A DNA stretch of 64,000 nucleotides from Viridothelium virens. Taxonomy: Eukaryota; Ascomycota; Dothideomycetes; Trypetheliales; Trypetheliaceae. Below the pieces are notes generated by a model. The model searched no databases and was not told where the DNA came from. It saw nothing but the letters and a program-made list of their open reading frames with translations. This document shows, one piece after another, positions 12,137 to 22,595 of the stretch. The translations under genes were made by a program, and so were the position numbers. Every line of letters starts with the position of its first letter. Within the stretch, counting starts at the first letter, position 1. The DNA is taken from contig ML991826.1 of the NCBI GenBank assembly GCA_010094025.1, positions 124,001 to 188,000 on the forward strand. Reading direction: 5' to 3'.

Positions 12137-12961
12137 TTAGTAGCGTGAAGAAGGCGATGGAGGACGCTGGAGTTGCTCAATAAAGACAGCAGGTACGAGA
12201 CCAGCATTCGAAGAACTGGGTTCGGACGGAGAAAGCTTCGACTGCTCTGTCTGCATAAGGATCCATGGTATATTGATGAAGTTGTCGATTTCATAGTCGC
12301 TTCCATTGGACGTGTGCGCGAGGTGCGCAATATCCTTAGGCTCTGGATAGCTGGTGATTTCGCAAGCTACTTCGGTCCTTAGAGCACGCATCAAATTATC
12401 CCTTTTCACGTCTTCCACACCCAATACCTCACCCAATTCGACCAAAATCCCCCTCTTCGATAACGCCCGCACGGGTCGTACGATATCCGACCTCGTCCCC
12501 CAATGGCCACCAGGATCCACCCAGCTAACTTTCACTTTCTTCAATGCCGTAGCTCCTTCAAGTACCTCCACTGCTCGCTTTGCCCTTCGTCTTACTTCCT
12601 GGCACGCCTTCTCAGGCCCAAAACTAGGATAGTCACGAACCAAAATGCCATCGCAAAAGAAAACCAACTCGATAATCTCAATTCTTTGTAGTACTGGGTG
12701 TCTACTCAAGTTGTCCAGAACAGGGTCCACTCGGTAAAAGTTGAAGGTATGAGACAAGACAAGCTTGAAGGTGGCTTTTCGATAGTAATGAGAGAGGAGC
12801 TCTTCGGTCAAGGTGCTACAGACAAGCAAGAAGGAGATGGAAGGAGGACGATGGGAGACGGAAGTCAACGCTAGCGATCGGACTGGGTGCGCAAGGGCAT
12901 TTGGCGGCAGCAGATAGTCATATATCAGAGCGCGAAGCTCGGAAGGTAAATTTAGGAGCAT
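12137..12961 (-). CDS. F-box/2EXR-like protein
   Basis: Single exon, 274 aa. The protein begins LLNLPSELRALIYDYLLPP, the leucine/proline helix that opens fungal F-box-like and 2EXR proteins. A second block (LLVCSTLTEELLSHYYRKATF) follows ~45 residues later at the spacing seen in the small F-box-like genes of this window. The rest contains LRR-like hydrophobic spacing (IEIIELVFF) but no recognised domain. The C-terminus is Ser/Pro-rich. A substrate-adaptor role is possible but inferred. It is divergent from SLD3 with only 284 bp between start codons. Confidence 0.7.
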   Translation of the reverse strand: MLLNLPSELRALIYDYLLPPNALAHPVRSLALTSVSHRPPSISFLLVCSTLTEELLSHYYRKATFKLVLSHTFNFYRVDPVLDNLSRHPVLQRIEIIELVFFCDGILVRDYPSFGPEKACQEVRRRAKRAVEVLEGATALKKVKVSWVDPGGHWGTRSDIVRPVRALSKRGILVELGEVLGVEDVKRDNLMRALRTEVACEITSYPEPKDIAHLAHTSNGSDYEIDNFINIPWILMQTEQSKLSPSEPSSSNAGLVPAVFIEQLQRPPSPSSRY

Positions 12962-13245
12962 CGGAATAGGTCAAGGAGACTGTCGACATGGTAAAGGCAA
13001 CATGAGATGAGAGGATGGAGATGGTAATGAATTGAATGATGCGGAAGCGGGGCTGTCTAGGATTTGATAGTGGGGCAAATCCTCGTCTGGTGTCAGTGAC
13101 GTCGGCGTGTCGCGATCGGAGATCCGATCCTCTTTCACGCGTCGCGCTTCGAATCTTGACCTCCGATCCATTACCATTTTCACGACATTTGTTCTCACCC
13201 ATCTACACGCTATGAGTCTTTTGAGTCTCCGGCTGGCATCTTTAT
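12962..13245. promoter_or_regulatory. Bidirectional promoter, F-box-like gene / SLD3
   Basis: This 284-bp head-to-head spacer must hold both promoters. It contains an MCB-type ACGCGT at 13137-13142 and a TCGCGA at 13110-13115. Confidence 0.5.
13137..13142. promoter_or_regulatory. Candidate MCB (MluI cell-cycle box) upstream of SLD3
   Basis: ACGCGT lies about 105 bp upstream of the SLD3 start. MBF binds this motif in G1/S replication-gene promoters. A 6-mer occurs by chance several times in 64 kb, so the claim rests on position and gene function. Confidence 0.35.
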
Positions 13246-16144
13246 ATGATTATTATGAATGATTATTGTCTACACGCTGCCAAGGCCTTGCTGCATGATC
13301 CCAATTGTGACGCGACACCAGTAGCTAACATTAACCCTAATCAACCGTCGAAGAAACGCAAGAGGAGTTTAGATGATCCTTGCGAGATCCTTGGAGGAAA
13401 GTTCGCAATCCGCGTAAGCTTTCCAGTTCTTTCAAGTGTAATAGGGAACTAATTCTTCGACCAACAAGCCATGTTCCTCTTCTTCATACGATAGGCCACA
13501 CATTTTTACACCAGTGTCGTTAATATCACGAGTACAGCTCCCTCTGTCATACCTCGATACTGGTAGCAATTCCTTCAACTCTTCCAATCGTCTGTTCTCG
13601 GCACGCATTCGTGCGTTTGAAAGACATGCCGATAAGGAGAACAATAGCGCCGAAACCCACGTGCTTATTGCAAGACTGGAAAGAGATGGCTCACTCTTCG
13701 CAGTGGAGGAGGTCCAAAGGGGCATCTTCTCACTCTGCAAGTTGGGGAGTTGGGTGAAGGAGGATGATGTCGGATGTCATAAGGAGGAGACTGTCCTAAA
13801 GCCGCGAATGTCTGCTCTGAAAAAGCAAGCTACGATCGCAAATCTGGCCGAGTGGTGGAAGTCTGCAGCCATTCAAGGCGTTACTTCGAATGATGTGAAG
13901 GACAATTCCTCATCCAACCCAAGGCGGAGTGTGAATTATGAACCCCAATCCTTGCATGCCAGAACTGAGCTCAGCCAAAAAGTGCCTCAGCCACCACCTT
14001 CAAAAATTCAGAACCGTAGGGCAGACGAAGAGATGGCTAGTCAAGCTCCGCATGATGTTCAGGAGACAATATTACAGCCCTTCGAACCCAATGAGTTCTA
14101 CTCGAATATCATTAAACAATATCTGGATACCCTCTATGTCTCAAAAACATCGTTAGCCTATTTCGCCAAAGGGCCCCTATCACGAGCAAGAGCGGCATTT
14201 ACGAATGAAAATGGAGACGCGCAACTATGCGATCTTGCAAACTTCTTGCGGCAATGTCTTTTGACTAAGTCGATGGATAGGAAATATCGTGACAAAATTC
14301 CAGAACTCATCAATAAGGTAGCTTTGGAAGACGCTGCTTCCGAAATCGAAGGTCACACGGCTATGAAAAAGAGGAAACCGAAGAAGCTGAAACCCAGCTC
14401 TCACGGTCTCTTTCCCGGAGAGGAAGACTACGCCAAAAAGTGGTGGCATTCCCCCGAACTTTTTGAGGTTGGTATCATTTCTCCCGAAAGGCGAGATAGC
14501 GTGATTAAAAGGCGGACTGCCGGATTGCGTACCCGTGAGACTCACATGCAGTTGATCCTAGCAATGGAAGTCATGGCGCTCGAAGTGTCAGCAGACTCCA
14601 TAAACTCTAAAAATGATAAAGTGCATACGGAAGCTCAGCTATCGCAGTCTCACGATTCGCAAAATGTAAAGAAACGGAACGAGAAAATGACTAAGGAACT
14701 CAACGTGTTTATGGATCTACTCGTGGATCGACTTTGTATATGGCAATCACTGCAGCAAGATGAGCATCATGATGCCTTCATCAAACAAAAGAAAGAAGAC
14801 AGCGGTTTATCTCAATACCCATTGGAAAAAGCTTCCAACGATGCTTTGAAGGCCTTCTGTATTGAGGTCATCATACCCTTGTGAGTTGTGCGCTATGTCT
14901 AGCACATTTGTACAATGACTGAACATCACAGCTACATGTCTCGTCTTCCAAAACTAGCCAGCTCAATCAACAGAAAACTAGGGGGCCCAAGCGCACCCTC
15001 GCCCAACAAACGAACTTCAAGACCTCAACTAATCTCTGGCAAACCTGGCGAACCTACCAGCCGTCCTAAATCACAAAAAGGTGACCGCAAACCTCTCCAT
15101 CGGGTCACCAGCGAAACCATCAATCGCACCACCAAACGCGCCGCACTCGCACCTCCTCTCGTCCGTTCAGCCACGGACTCTATTCTCCTCCCACCACCCA
15201 TCAAGCGCGAATCCAGCGAAGTCCCGTCGCTCTCGTCCCTTCCCGTCCACAGATCCCCCTCCATCTCCGCCGCCCGCCCCTCTACCTCTCTTTCGCGCCT
15301 GCCTACTCAGAACACCAGCCTTCCACGCCCGAGCCTCGCGTCAGCAAGCATGAAGCGCTTCTCGCAGCGCGAGGTCGACCTCGACGCCATGAGCACAGCG
15401 AACGCGGCGAAGCTGCGGAGAAAGGCGGACATCGAGCGGAAGCTGCACGAGGCGATCAGTGCGCTGAAGAAGCCGAGACGCGAGGTCGTGGGGAGGGAGG
15501 TGGTGGAGGAGGCGGAGAGGAGGGTTGCGGCGAAGGGGAAGGGTGCTGGATCGAGGAGTGGTGGCGCTGGTGGTGCTCGGATGGGTTTGCAGAGCGTGCA
15601 GGTTACGGCGACGCCGAAAAAGGGGAGGAGGAGTAGGGAGGTGGTGATGGTGACGCCGCGGCGGGTGTCGAAGAGTGGAGGGTTGGTCTCCCAGGTGGAA
15701 ATGGCTGGGTATGGGGAAGATGGGGAAGAGATGGATTTGCCGTCTAGCTCTTTTGTGCCGTCTACGGCGGTTAAGAGATCAGGGGAACCTACGATCCTGG
15801 ATACGGGCCAGCGTATTCCAGAGTCTGCGCGCGCGCTCATGGAAAGGAGGATGAATGAGGGAGTCGCGGAGACGCCATCACGAGGTCCGGCGAAGCGTGT
15901 GTCCTTTTTTACCAGCTCTTCTATTACGGCGGAGAAGCCGTCGCTTGCGAGTGGAGATGCGGTCGAAGAGCTCTTTCAGACACCTCGGAAACCTAGGACA
16001 GTGCGATCCGAAACCGTGTTTGCGAGTCCAGTGGCCGCAAGGAGGAGTACGGCAGCAGGAGCGAACGGTGCTACACCAGGAAGCGCAGAATTGGGTGCGG
16101 ATAAGTCGCTGTACGATGCGTTGGGCTGGAATGACGAGCTGTAA
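13246..16144 (+). CDS. SLD3: DNA replication regulator Sld3 (Treslin-related)
   Basis: Three exons: 13246..13413, 13469..14880, 14932..16144 (introns 55 and 51 bp); 930 aa. After a basic KKRKRSLDDP the first splice gives PCSSSSYDRPHIF..LISRVQLPLSYLD, the N-terminal block of fungal Sld3. The Sld3 core (about residues 266-520) contains FYSNIIKQYLDTLYVSKTSL, a lysine-rich linker, and LRTRETHMQLILAMEVMALE, its most conserved helix. The C-terminal exon is basic, Ser/Pro-rich and disordered, with SP/TP sites (VTPRR, ATPKK) of the sort CDK phosphorylates so that Sld3 binds Dpb11. Known role: Sld3 brings Cdc45 to phosphorylated MCM at origins. The start could also be the second ATG at 13255. Confidence 0.88.
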
Positions 16145-16469
16145 ATTGCTCATCATCACCTCGCCACTCGGGGGCGAAATAAGATATATTGGCGCTGGCA
16201 GGGCTTACCAGCGCTCGACCTTGCCCAAAAGAAAAGTCTTATCGTATCCGGGGGGGCTCTCAGCGAAGCTGTTAATGATTGGCACGAGCTAGCCAAAATA
16301 TCGAATAGAAATTGGTTAGAGACCTTGCTGGTTTTGCATAGCATTGGGCACGTCAACGAAAGCGAGAAATTCGGAGCATTTGTACTGGAAGCATCCAGTG
16401 TGTCATTGTATACTCCAAGTCTACATAGCGATAGGCGTTCTATTCGATCATAAGCCCACGTCTTTCAAG

Positions 16470-17217
16470 TCACAATTTGGATTTCGTTGCGGTGATATCA
16501 AATCCCACATTACTGTGCCGGCCCGTAGGCTTCTTCGAGGCCGAGCTGCTGCATTCAGCATTGACAATAGTATTGTCGATGGCATCCCGCATTGCTGGTC
16601 TCAGCGCACTTTCACCACACTCAACTTCCTCCTCAATTTCCTCCACCTCAGCCGTTCGTGACCATTGCATGGATTCTAGAAGCCTCCCGCCCCGTAGTCG
16701 GTGATCGGCGGGAATAAGGCATTTCCATACTCGCGCCTTGCCATTGTGCAGGGAGAACTCGCCCGGCAGGTCGAAGAAGAAATCAGTGTTTCCATGCTGT
16801 GCCGCCTGTTCGGCGGCTCGGTAAATGTGGATGTAGGTTTTCCGGTTAAGTCCTAACCTAGTCCTACATCTGAATTAGCTCACTAGTAAGGTGAACCGGT
16901 GAGATTCAGATAAGATGGCTAGCGAGTTAGTCAATCATAGCCATATGCATGGGATTTGTGCTGAAGAATGCTTGTGGTGCTGAGATGGTGCCATCATCCA
17001 TGTCGTACGAGTTGTATCTCAGCTCTGCATCTTCCAGCCTCCTCGCCCGTCCAAGATCAGCGTCTTGCTCGGTAACGGGGATGAAACTGTCATTGACAGC
17101 ATTGGTGTCCGTCTCGTGAGCGTTGGTGTCAGGAAGGGTTCCGTCGAAGATCTCTCGTGCACCGTCATTGTCGAAAAATGCCAGAGGTTCAGGAGGGTGG
17201 GATGTGGAGGCCTGAGT
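16470..17217 (-). CDS. Uncharacterised two-or-more-exon gene (5' end unresolved)
   Basis: Exons 17217..17009 and 16869..16470 join across a 139-bp intron (GTACGA..ATTCAG, with a GACTAAC branch signal). They make a continuous 202-residue frame ending at TGA. Neither exon has its own start, so simple ORF calling misses it. The product reads HPPEPLAFFDNDGAREIFDG, then a Glu/Asp/Arg segment, then KTYIHIYRAAEQAAQHGN, FFFDLPGEFSLHNGKARVWK and an acidic EVEEIEEEVE. Composition and exact phase across the junction argue for a real protein; I recognise no domain. The first exon should lie in 17220-17490; a frame there (MLVRAPVYCRGCQP..) has the right strand but ends in a stop just before the acceptor, so I could not connect it. 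Confidence 0.6.
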
Positions 17218-17490
17218 CTAGAAGGGTACTATTAGCTGGATGGTTCGGCGAGAAAATGGCAGACGCGCGGTGAATTGTGACAAATTATGTCTCCGCCGAG
17301 CGTGGAGATTTGCAAGAATCATCGGAATGAAGAAGGCAAATTGAAAGGAAGAAGTGCGTGCGGGCTGGCATCCTCTACAGTAGACAGGTGCCCGGACGAG
17401 CATCGAGTGCTTGCTATAGGTCATGAAAGAGTGATAGTGGGGCAAGGATCGGGCAAAGCAGAGCAAGCTCTAGTGATTTTTGATATATAT

Positions 17491-18762
17491 TCAGGGCACA
17501 GGAGCAACGGCGCCATTGAGATAGGGTTCGCCGCTCGCCGGAGGAACCCCAAAGCATGTCACGAAGTCATCGAACAGAATTGTACGACCGTGATTGAGGC
17601 CCGCCAAGTCAAGGGAGAGAACCTTATCTCGCTGGTGATCCAATTGCTTCTCCCCGTAATCCGTAGAGAGGGGAAGTTTACTGACCTCGTTCACATCAAC
17701 CATCTTGTCACCTTCCACTCGAACTTCGCGATCCCTTAACTTCCGCATCAGCTCAAGGAACTTGCTATTCCCAAACTTTGCACTCTGGTTATCCGCAACC
17801 GATTCGAGAAGCTGCGCTGCTGTGGCAGCTAAGTCATCCGCATCATCTTGTGCTTGCTGCGTTCGTTCCTGGTCGCTCTCGTGCTGCGGCTCCTCGAATT
17901 GCTGTCCTGCTGGGCCCACATTTGCATCAAATGTAGGTAAGCCATCTTCAGCAAACGGCACACCTGCCTTTTCCATGACTCGTTGGGCTTCGAACCGCCC
18001 ATGCAGCTCCGCAGCCGCATTTCGCGTCTCTTCTGCGTCTTGAAGTCGCTCGGTCTCGGCTTGAGCGGCAAGATGATTGCTCGGCTCCTGTCGAGCCTCG
18101 TATCCGTCGATATCTTCACTAAGAGCATCAAACGCTCGTGTAAATGCAGCATCATTGTAGATGTCTTGCTTGTGTTTCGCGTGCGCTTCAGTAGACAAGT
18201 GATTGCCTAACGAACTTGGCCCAGCCATACTACTCATTTGCGATCGAAATTGAGGAATCGTGGAGTACACATTCTGAGGCGCATAATTTCTGTTTATCTG
18301 TTGGGAAGAGGTTTGCTGTCGTATGAACTCTTCGTGCCATGGGGAGACAGGGGCAGCTTTCGGGTCGCTCTGCAGATGTAACCGGGACGCCGGTGTATGG
18401 GATTGCGGTTGATATTGAGGGGAGACATGTAAGCGCTGGAAATCTGCAGCCCAGTCTGGGAGTATTGACGGTCCGGGACTCGCTTGAGGTGGCGGTTGGA
18501 AAGGGACCTGTGCTTGCAGAGGTAGTGGGTGACCTGCTTGGAAGGCCTCGAATTCGGGATCTAAGATGCCGGCACTAGGGCCTGGCGGAGAACGAAAAGA
18601 CTTTATACCGTCAGAATCCTGGTCGATAATTGAGAAAAGGTAGCGTACCTCCTGGGCATTATGCCGCGAAGCAATACGATCTTGTTGCAAAGTTCTGTCT
18701 GCAGATGTCTGCTTCTGTAAGTTCTGCAGAGGATTAGAGGGGCCGCAGAGCGGGTCCCCCAT
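17491..18762 (-). CDS. PEX20: Peroxin Pex20, PTS2 co-receptor
   Basis: The N-terminus MGDPLCGPSNPLQNLQK..DRTLQQDR is the Pex20 signature, with the conserved cysteine (residue 6) used for redox-sensitive ubiquitination and receptor recycling. Two aromatic WxxxF-type motifs follow (WAADF, WHEEF), which bind the Pex14/Pex13 docking complex. The C-terminal FLELMRKLRDREVRVEGDKMV block is the Pex7-binding region. The likely structure is 18762..18649 and 18600..17491, removing a 48-bp in-frame intron (GTACGC..AAAG, branch CTGAC) and giving 407 aa. Without splicing the frame stays open at 423 aa. The last ~50 residues diverge from the family as I know it; a second in-frame splice there is possible. 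It is divergent from SEC13. Confidence 0.85.
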   Translation of the reverse strand: MGDPLCGPSNPLQNLQKQTSADRTLQQDRIASRHNAQEVRYLFSIIDQDSDGIKSFRSPPGPSAGILDPEFEAFQAGHPLPLQAQVPFQPPPQASPGPSILPDWAADFQRLHVSPQYQPQSHTPASRLHLQSDPKAAPVSPWHEEFIRQQTSSQQINRNYAPQNVYSTIPQFRSQMSSMAGPSSLGNHLSTEAHAKHKQDIYNDAAFTRAFDALSEDIDGYEARQEPSNHLAAQAETERLQDAEETRNAAAELHGRFEAQRVMEKAGVPFAEDGLPTFDANVGPAGQQFEEPQHESDQERTQQAQDDADDLAATAAQLLESVADNQSAKFGNSKFLELMRKLRDREVRVEGDKMVDVNEVSKLPLSTDYGEKQLDHQRDKVLSLDLAGLNHGRTILFDDFVTCFGVPPASGEPYLNGAVAPVP

Positions 18763-19059
18763 ACTCTTAACGAGTGTATGCTAGCGTAGGATAGGCTATG
18801 GCGTTGCTGATTGTGGCATTAAACATTTGTATGAAGCGAATTTGAGTATCAACGGTACGAGGTGGAAGTGTAGATGCTGCTGTATTTTCTAAACCTCGGC
18901 CCGGGCAAGGACGATGATGATGCGCGCAGCAATCTAAAGTTATCAGATGCGGATCAACTTCGGGTCGATTCCTGAAATTGTTCCAGGCCACCTTTGGTCC
19001 TTTTGCGAATGTTGAAGCTGAGACATTCGTAGATTACTTTCCCCGCCGTTACCCACGTT
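18763..19059. promoter_or_regulatory. Bidirectional promoter, PEX20 / SEC13
   Basis: A 297-bp spacer between the two start codons on opposite strands. It must contain both core promoters; I see no clear TATA box. Confidence 0.5.
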
Positions 19060-20261
19060 ATGGTATGTCAAGGGCAAGTTGAATATAATTTCCAATACTG
19101 ATTCTGTCTAGGCGCAAGTTATAACGAATTCCGGTCACGAGGACATGATCGTACGACTCCTTACACTGGAAAACTCCATGAGTAAACAAATGCGACCCAG
19201 TTGAGCTTAAGCTAATTTCCATGCGCTGTAGCATCATGCCGTCCTCGATTACTACAGTCGCCGCCTCGCAACTTGCTCTTCAGACCAAACCATAAAAATT
19301 TTTGAAATTGAAGGGGAACAACATCGTCTTTCAGATACCTTACGTGGGCATGAAGGAGCAGTTTGGTGCGTCGAATGGGCACATCCAAAATATGGCAATA
19401 TCCTTGCAAGCTGCAGCTACGATGGCAAGATATTGATATGGCGTGAGCAGAATGGTCAATGGTAGGTATCTCCAAAATCCAGGACAATAATGCTATTTCT
19501 CTACACGGCTTACCCAGTCTCTTGCCCAATGCTTCTCTAGAACAGCCGCCATATCCAGACCTCCTTGCCTTCTGAGCGCAACACACTAATCCTCCTCCAG
19601 GCAAAAAATCATGGACTTCGCCCTCCACACCGCCTCCGTAAACCTCCTCAGCTGGTCCCCGCCCGAAACCGGCTGCCTCCTCGCAGCCGGCAGTTCAGAC
19701 GGCGCCATCTCCGTCCTCGAATTCAAAGACGCCAACTGGAACCACACGACCTTCGCCGCGCACCCCCTAGGCGTGAACTCCGTCTCCTGGGCGCCCGCCC
19801 TCGGCCCCGGCGCCCTCTTCGCCGCCCAACCCACCACCACAAGCTCGACCACCCCCAACCAAACCTCGACGCCGCAGCGACGCCTCGCGAGCGGCGGCTC
19901 CGACAACCTCGTCAAGATCTGGGACTGGGACGCTGCCGAGGGCTGGCGCGAGACGGTTGCGCTGCCCGGCCACTCCGACTGGGTGCGCGACGTCGCGTGG
20001 TCGCCGACGCCGCTCACGCGCACGTATCTGGCGTCGGCGTCGCAGGACCACACGGTGCGGATTTGGACGACGACGCAGCCGGGGAGCGGCGATGCGAATG
20101 CATGGAGCGCGACGGTGTTGCAGTTTGAGGCTGTGTGTTGGCGGGTGAGCTGGAGTTTGAGCGGGAACGTATTGGCGGTTAGTACGGGGGATAATCGGGT
20201 GAGCTTGTGGAAGGAGAGGTTGGGGGGTGGGTGGGAGACGTTTAAGGTGCTGGACGGTTGA
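19060..20261 (+). CDS. SEC13: WD40 protein Sec13 (COPII coat and nuclear pore)
   Basis: Four exons: 19060..19062, 19112..19150, 19232..19461, 19601..20261 (introns 49, 81, 139 bp); 310 aa. The first exon is only the ATG, followed at once by GTATGT. Splicing gives [32 protein letters not shown], the highly conserved Sec13 start, then six WD40-type blades ending in ..WETFKVLDG. Typical blade motifs are [31 protein letters not shown] and VRIWTTTQP. Known role: with Sec31, Sec13 forms the outer COPII cage; it also sits in the Nup84 complex. Length fits the family (~300 aa). Codon third positions become very GC-rich in the last exon, unlike exons 2-3. Confidence 0.93.
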
Positions 20262-20902
20262 AAGGCATAGGCGGAGTGTATGTGGTTGCGCTTGGGGTTT
20301 CTACTCGTGTGGATGAATGGGCTGGGAGCTCCTACCCAATGTAGTTGTAGTAGAGCGGTGGAGTTTAGGCTCACGGCGTGGAAGAACGGCATTTCTACTG
20401 GTTGCACCTCTTGTGGCATGCGAGGCTGTTGGCCAATCATTTGTGGGCCGCTTAGTCTCGATATATTAAGGGCGATGTTCTTGCAAACAAAGAGGTCACC
20501 TTTCAGGTGGAAACCCGTTAATCTACTAGTATTTGACCCGCCAACTGGTGAAAGAAAGCCGATCAAGTGAACACGTTCCCAGACTCATATCGCACACTCG
20601 CCTGGTAGTCATCATTCTATTGTTTCCTCCACTGCTTCGTCCTCCGTTGCTTCGTCCTCCATCGTTTCCTCCTCCATTGCTTCGTCTTCCGTTGCTTCGT
20701 CCTCCGTTGCTTCGTCCTCCATTGCTTCATCCTCCGTTGCTTCCTCCGTTGCTTCCTCCTCCATTGCTTCCTCCACCGTCGTTTCCTCTTCTATTGCTTC
20801 CTCCTCCATTAGCTTCTCCTCCATTGCTTCCTCCTCTAGAGCTTGAGCATCATTGGCGATCCATGCGAGAAACACTCCGGGGGGAGGAAGCTACGAATTT
20901 CA
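20262..20902. other. Tail-to-tail spacer of SEC13 and the five-exon F-box gene
   Basis: About 640 bp between the two stop codons. It holds SEC13 3' sequence (20262-20610) and the minisatellite listed separately. An open minus-strand frame (20875..20612) through the minisatellite may belong to the F-box gene by alternative splicing. Confidence 0.5.
20618..20836. repeat. 15-bp minisatellite, coding-multiple units
   Basis: About 14 degenerate units of consensus RTTGCTTCSTCCTCC, almost all 15 bp with one 12-bp unit. Read on the minus strand the array gives an acidic EDEAT/EEEAM polypeptide; on the plus strand a Ser/Ala/Val run. Every unit is a multiple of three. Confidence 0.9.
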
Positions 20903-22595
20903 TCAGCCGACACCACTCAAAAGATCAAATAAAACTAAGCCCTGTACCTCCAGAGGGCGTTTCTGAATAACGTAAAGACATCTGGAAACGACTATTCAGA
21001 ACCAGAAAAGCACTCACATAATCAGGGTTTAGAATTTCTCTTGCCAAACTGGCCCGCCCCAGCATCATTTGTCCGCCCGGGAGAACAACTCCCTCATACT
21101 GAAATACTGGGATCTGCTCACTCGTTTCGACGTCGGTGTCATATCTTACCATTACAACACGTTGCCACCCAGAAATCCCCATCTGAGGTGGGAGTGGATT
21201 CAGCCATCCAGTTGCCTCGAAGACATTCTTATCCTCGTTGCCTTCGATATTATCGTTGCCGTCGATATCAAAACGCTTCGATTGAGCGCGGAGAGCATCG
21301 GGGTCGGATGCTCTTGATGGTAGGGCGGGAACGCAGAACTCGAACGTGGCGTTCCAAGAGACTCGAGGATGTTCGGAAATTGTGAAGACGAGTTCCTGAT
21401 AATGCCTTGTTAGAAAAATGGGAGAACCCAAACCTAGCTTCTTACCCCAAAATCTTCGCCTATCCCTGGCAACATCTCATCGCTTAGAGGGCCGCCGAAG
21501 GGTGCCTGGTCAATTGCCGCCTGGAAATTCTTAACGGAGATAGATGCTAGGTCTGTCAGCCAGTGGTCTCTCAGTTTAAATGACTGCTCTGTGAATACAT
21601 GTTGTAAATAACCAGCGTTTCCCCAAACCGTTAGTCTCACTACCAAGATGCCTGTCGAACCTGCGTACCAACCTCTCTCGATCCAATTTTGCAAAGCTCG
21701 GGTAGAGAGTGTAAAAATTTTTCCGACTCAGATGGATCTTGAAGAAATTGAGTACCTCAACAAGCCAGGCATCATTCACCCGGAGTGGAGTACCCGTGAG
21801 ACCGTGGGTTATTGGATTCGTCGTAACCCTACTGTAAACTACACGCTGTATGCCTGCATAGTCCACTGGGGGAGGGGTGAAATCAGAGCCCAGAATATAA
21901 GGAGCCAGGACTAGTTGCACAAGGTTAAGTAGTCGGTGTCGGTGTCGAGCCGTAGCTGCCATCGTCAAGTTTGTGGGGGGCCATGAACCTCGCTGCCGGT
22001 GTATATTCAGGATATTAGTACGCGTGATCAAGCTCCAGATGGCACTAATGTTCCGTGATGCTGCGTGCGGAAGGGGAGACGCTTCTGAAATGAGCACAAC
22101 TAGTAATTTCAAGTAATGCTGCTCAGCTGGCGTTTGTCCTGCAGAGAACCTAAAGTCCTGGCGTAATAGTAGGCGTCGGCTTTGGTACTTTTGCATCATG
22201 GAGTCGTTGCTGTCGCCATTGTTGGATTCAAAAGTCGCCATGAAGAGTTTTCGGTAGAAGTTGGGGTTTTGACAGGCTTCGCGAAACTTGCTACATGTTA
22301 AGAACCAGTTTACAAGATAGGTGTCCACTCCCTTGTAGTCAACGACTTGATCTTTCGGATCGCTGCTGTTCAGCCTGCGCGGTCTGGGTACGAAGCGATC
22401 GAAAGGATCGAACGGAGCGACGCCATAAGGCAGAGCTACCCAGAATCCGATTTCCCCGAGAATCTAAATCAAGATTGAAACAGTCAACAAAACCACCCAA
22501 AACCTTCTGGGGGTTTCCTCGATGTTCAAATGTCGAAATGGAAAGCTAAGCATTGGCGTACTCACCTCCAAAGGTAGATTCTTGAGGCTGGACAT
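20903..22595 (-). CDS. F-box protein of unknown substrate, five exons
   Basis: Exons: 22595..22566, 22463..21644, 21588..21446, 21395..21018, 20962..20903 (introns 102, 55, 50, 55 bp); 476 aa. The first splice restores an F-box-like start, MSSLKNLPLE|ILGEIGFWV, followed by YLVNWFLTCSKFREACQNPNFYRKLF, the F-box plus a helix typical of ascomycete F-box proteins. Later exons join in frame (DRHL|EQSFKLRDHW; GEDFG|ELVFTISEHP). A C-terminal beta-rich region contains WQRVVMVRYD and YEGVVLPGGQMMLGR. The end is uncertain: without the last intron the protein stops at 20925; with it at 20903; with an alternative intron (GTACAG at about 20943 to TAG at about 20887) it would gain an acidic minisatellite-encoded tail ending at 20612. 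The role as an SCF adaptor is inferred from the F-box. Confidence 0.75.

Noticed and set aside
22390-22410. B-box-like GTTCGATCC on the minus strand
   Set aside because: It lies inside the coding exon of the five-exon F-box protein (FDPFDRF).
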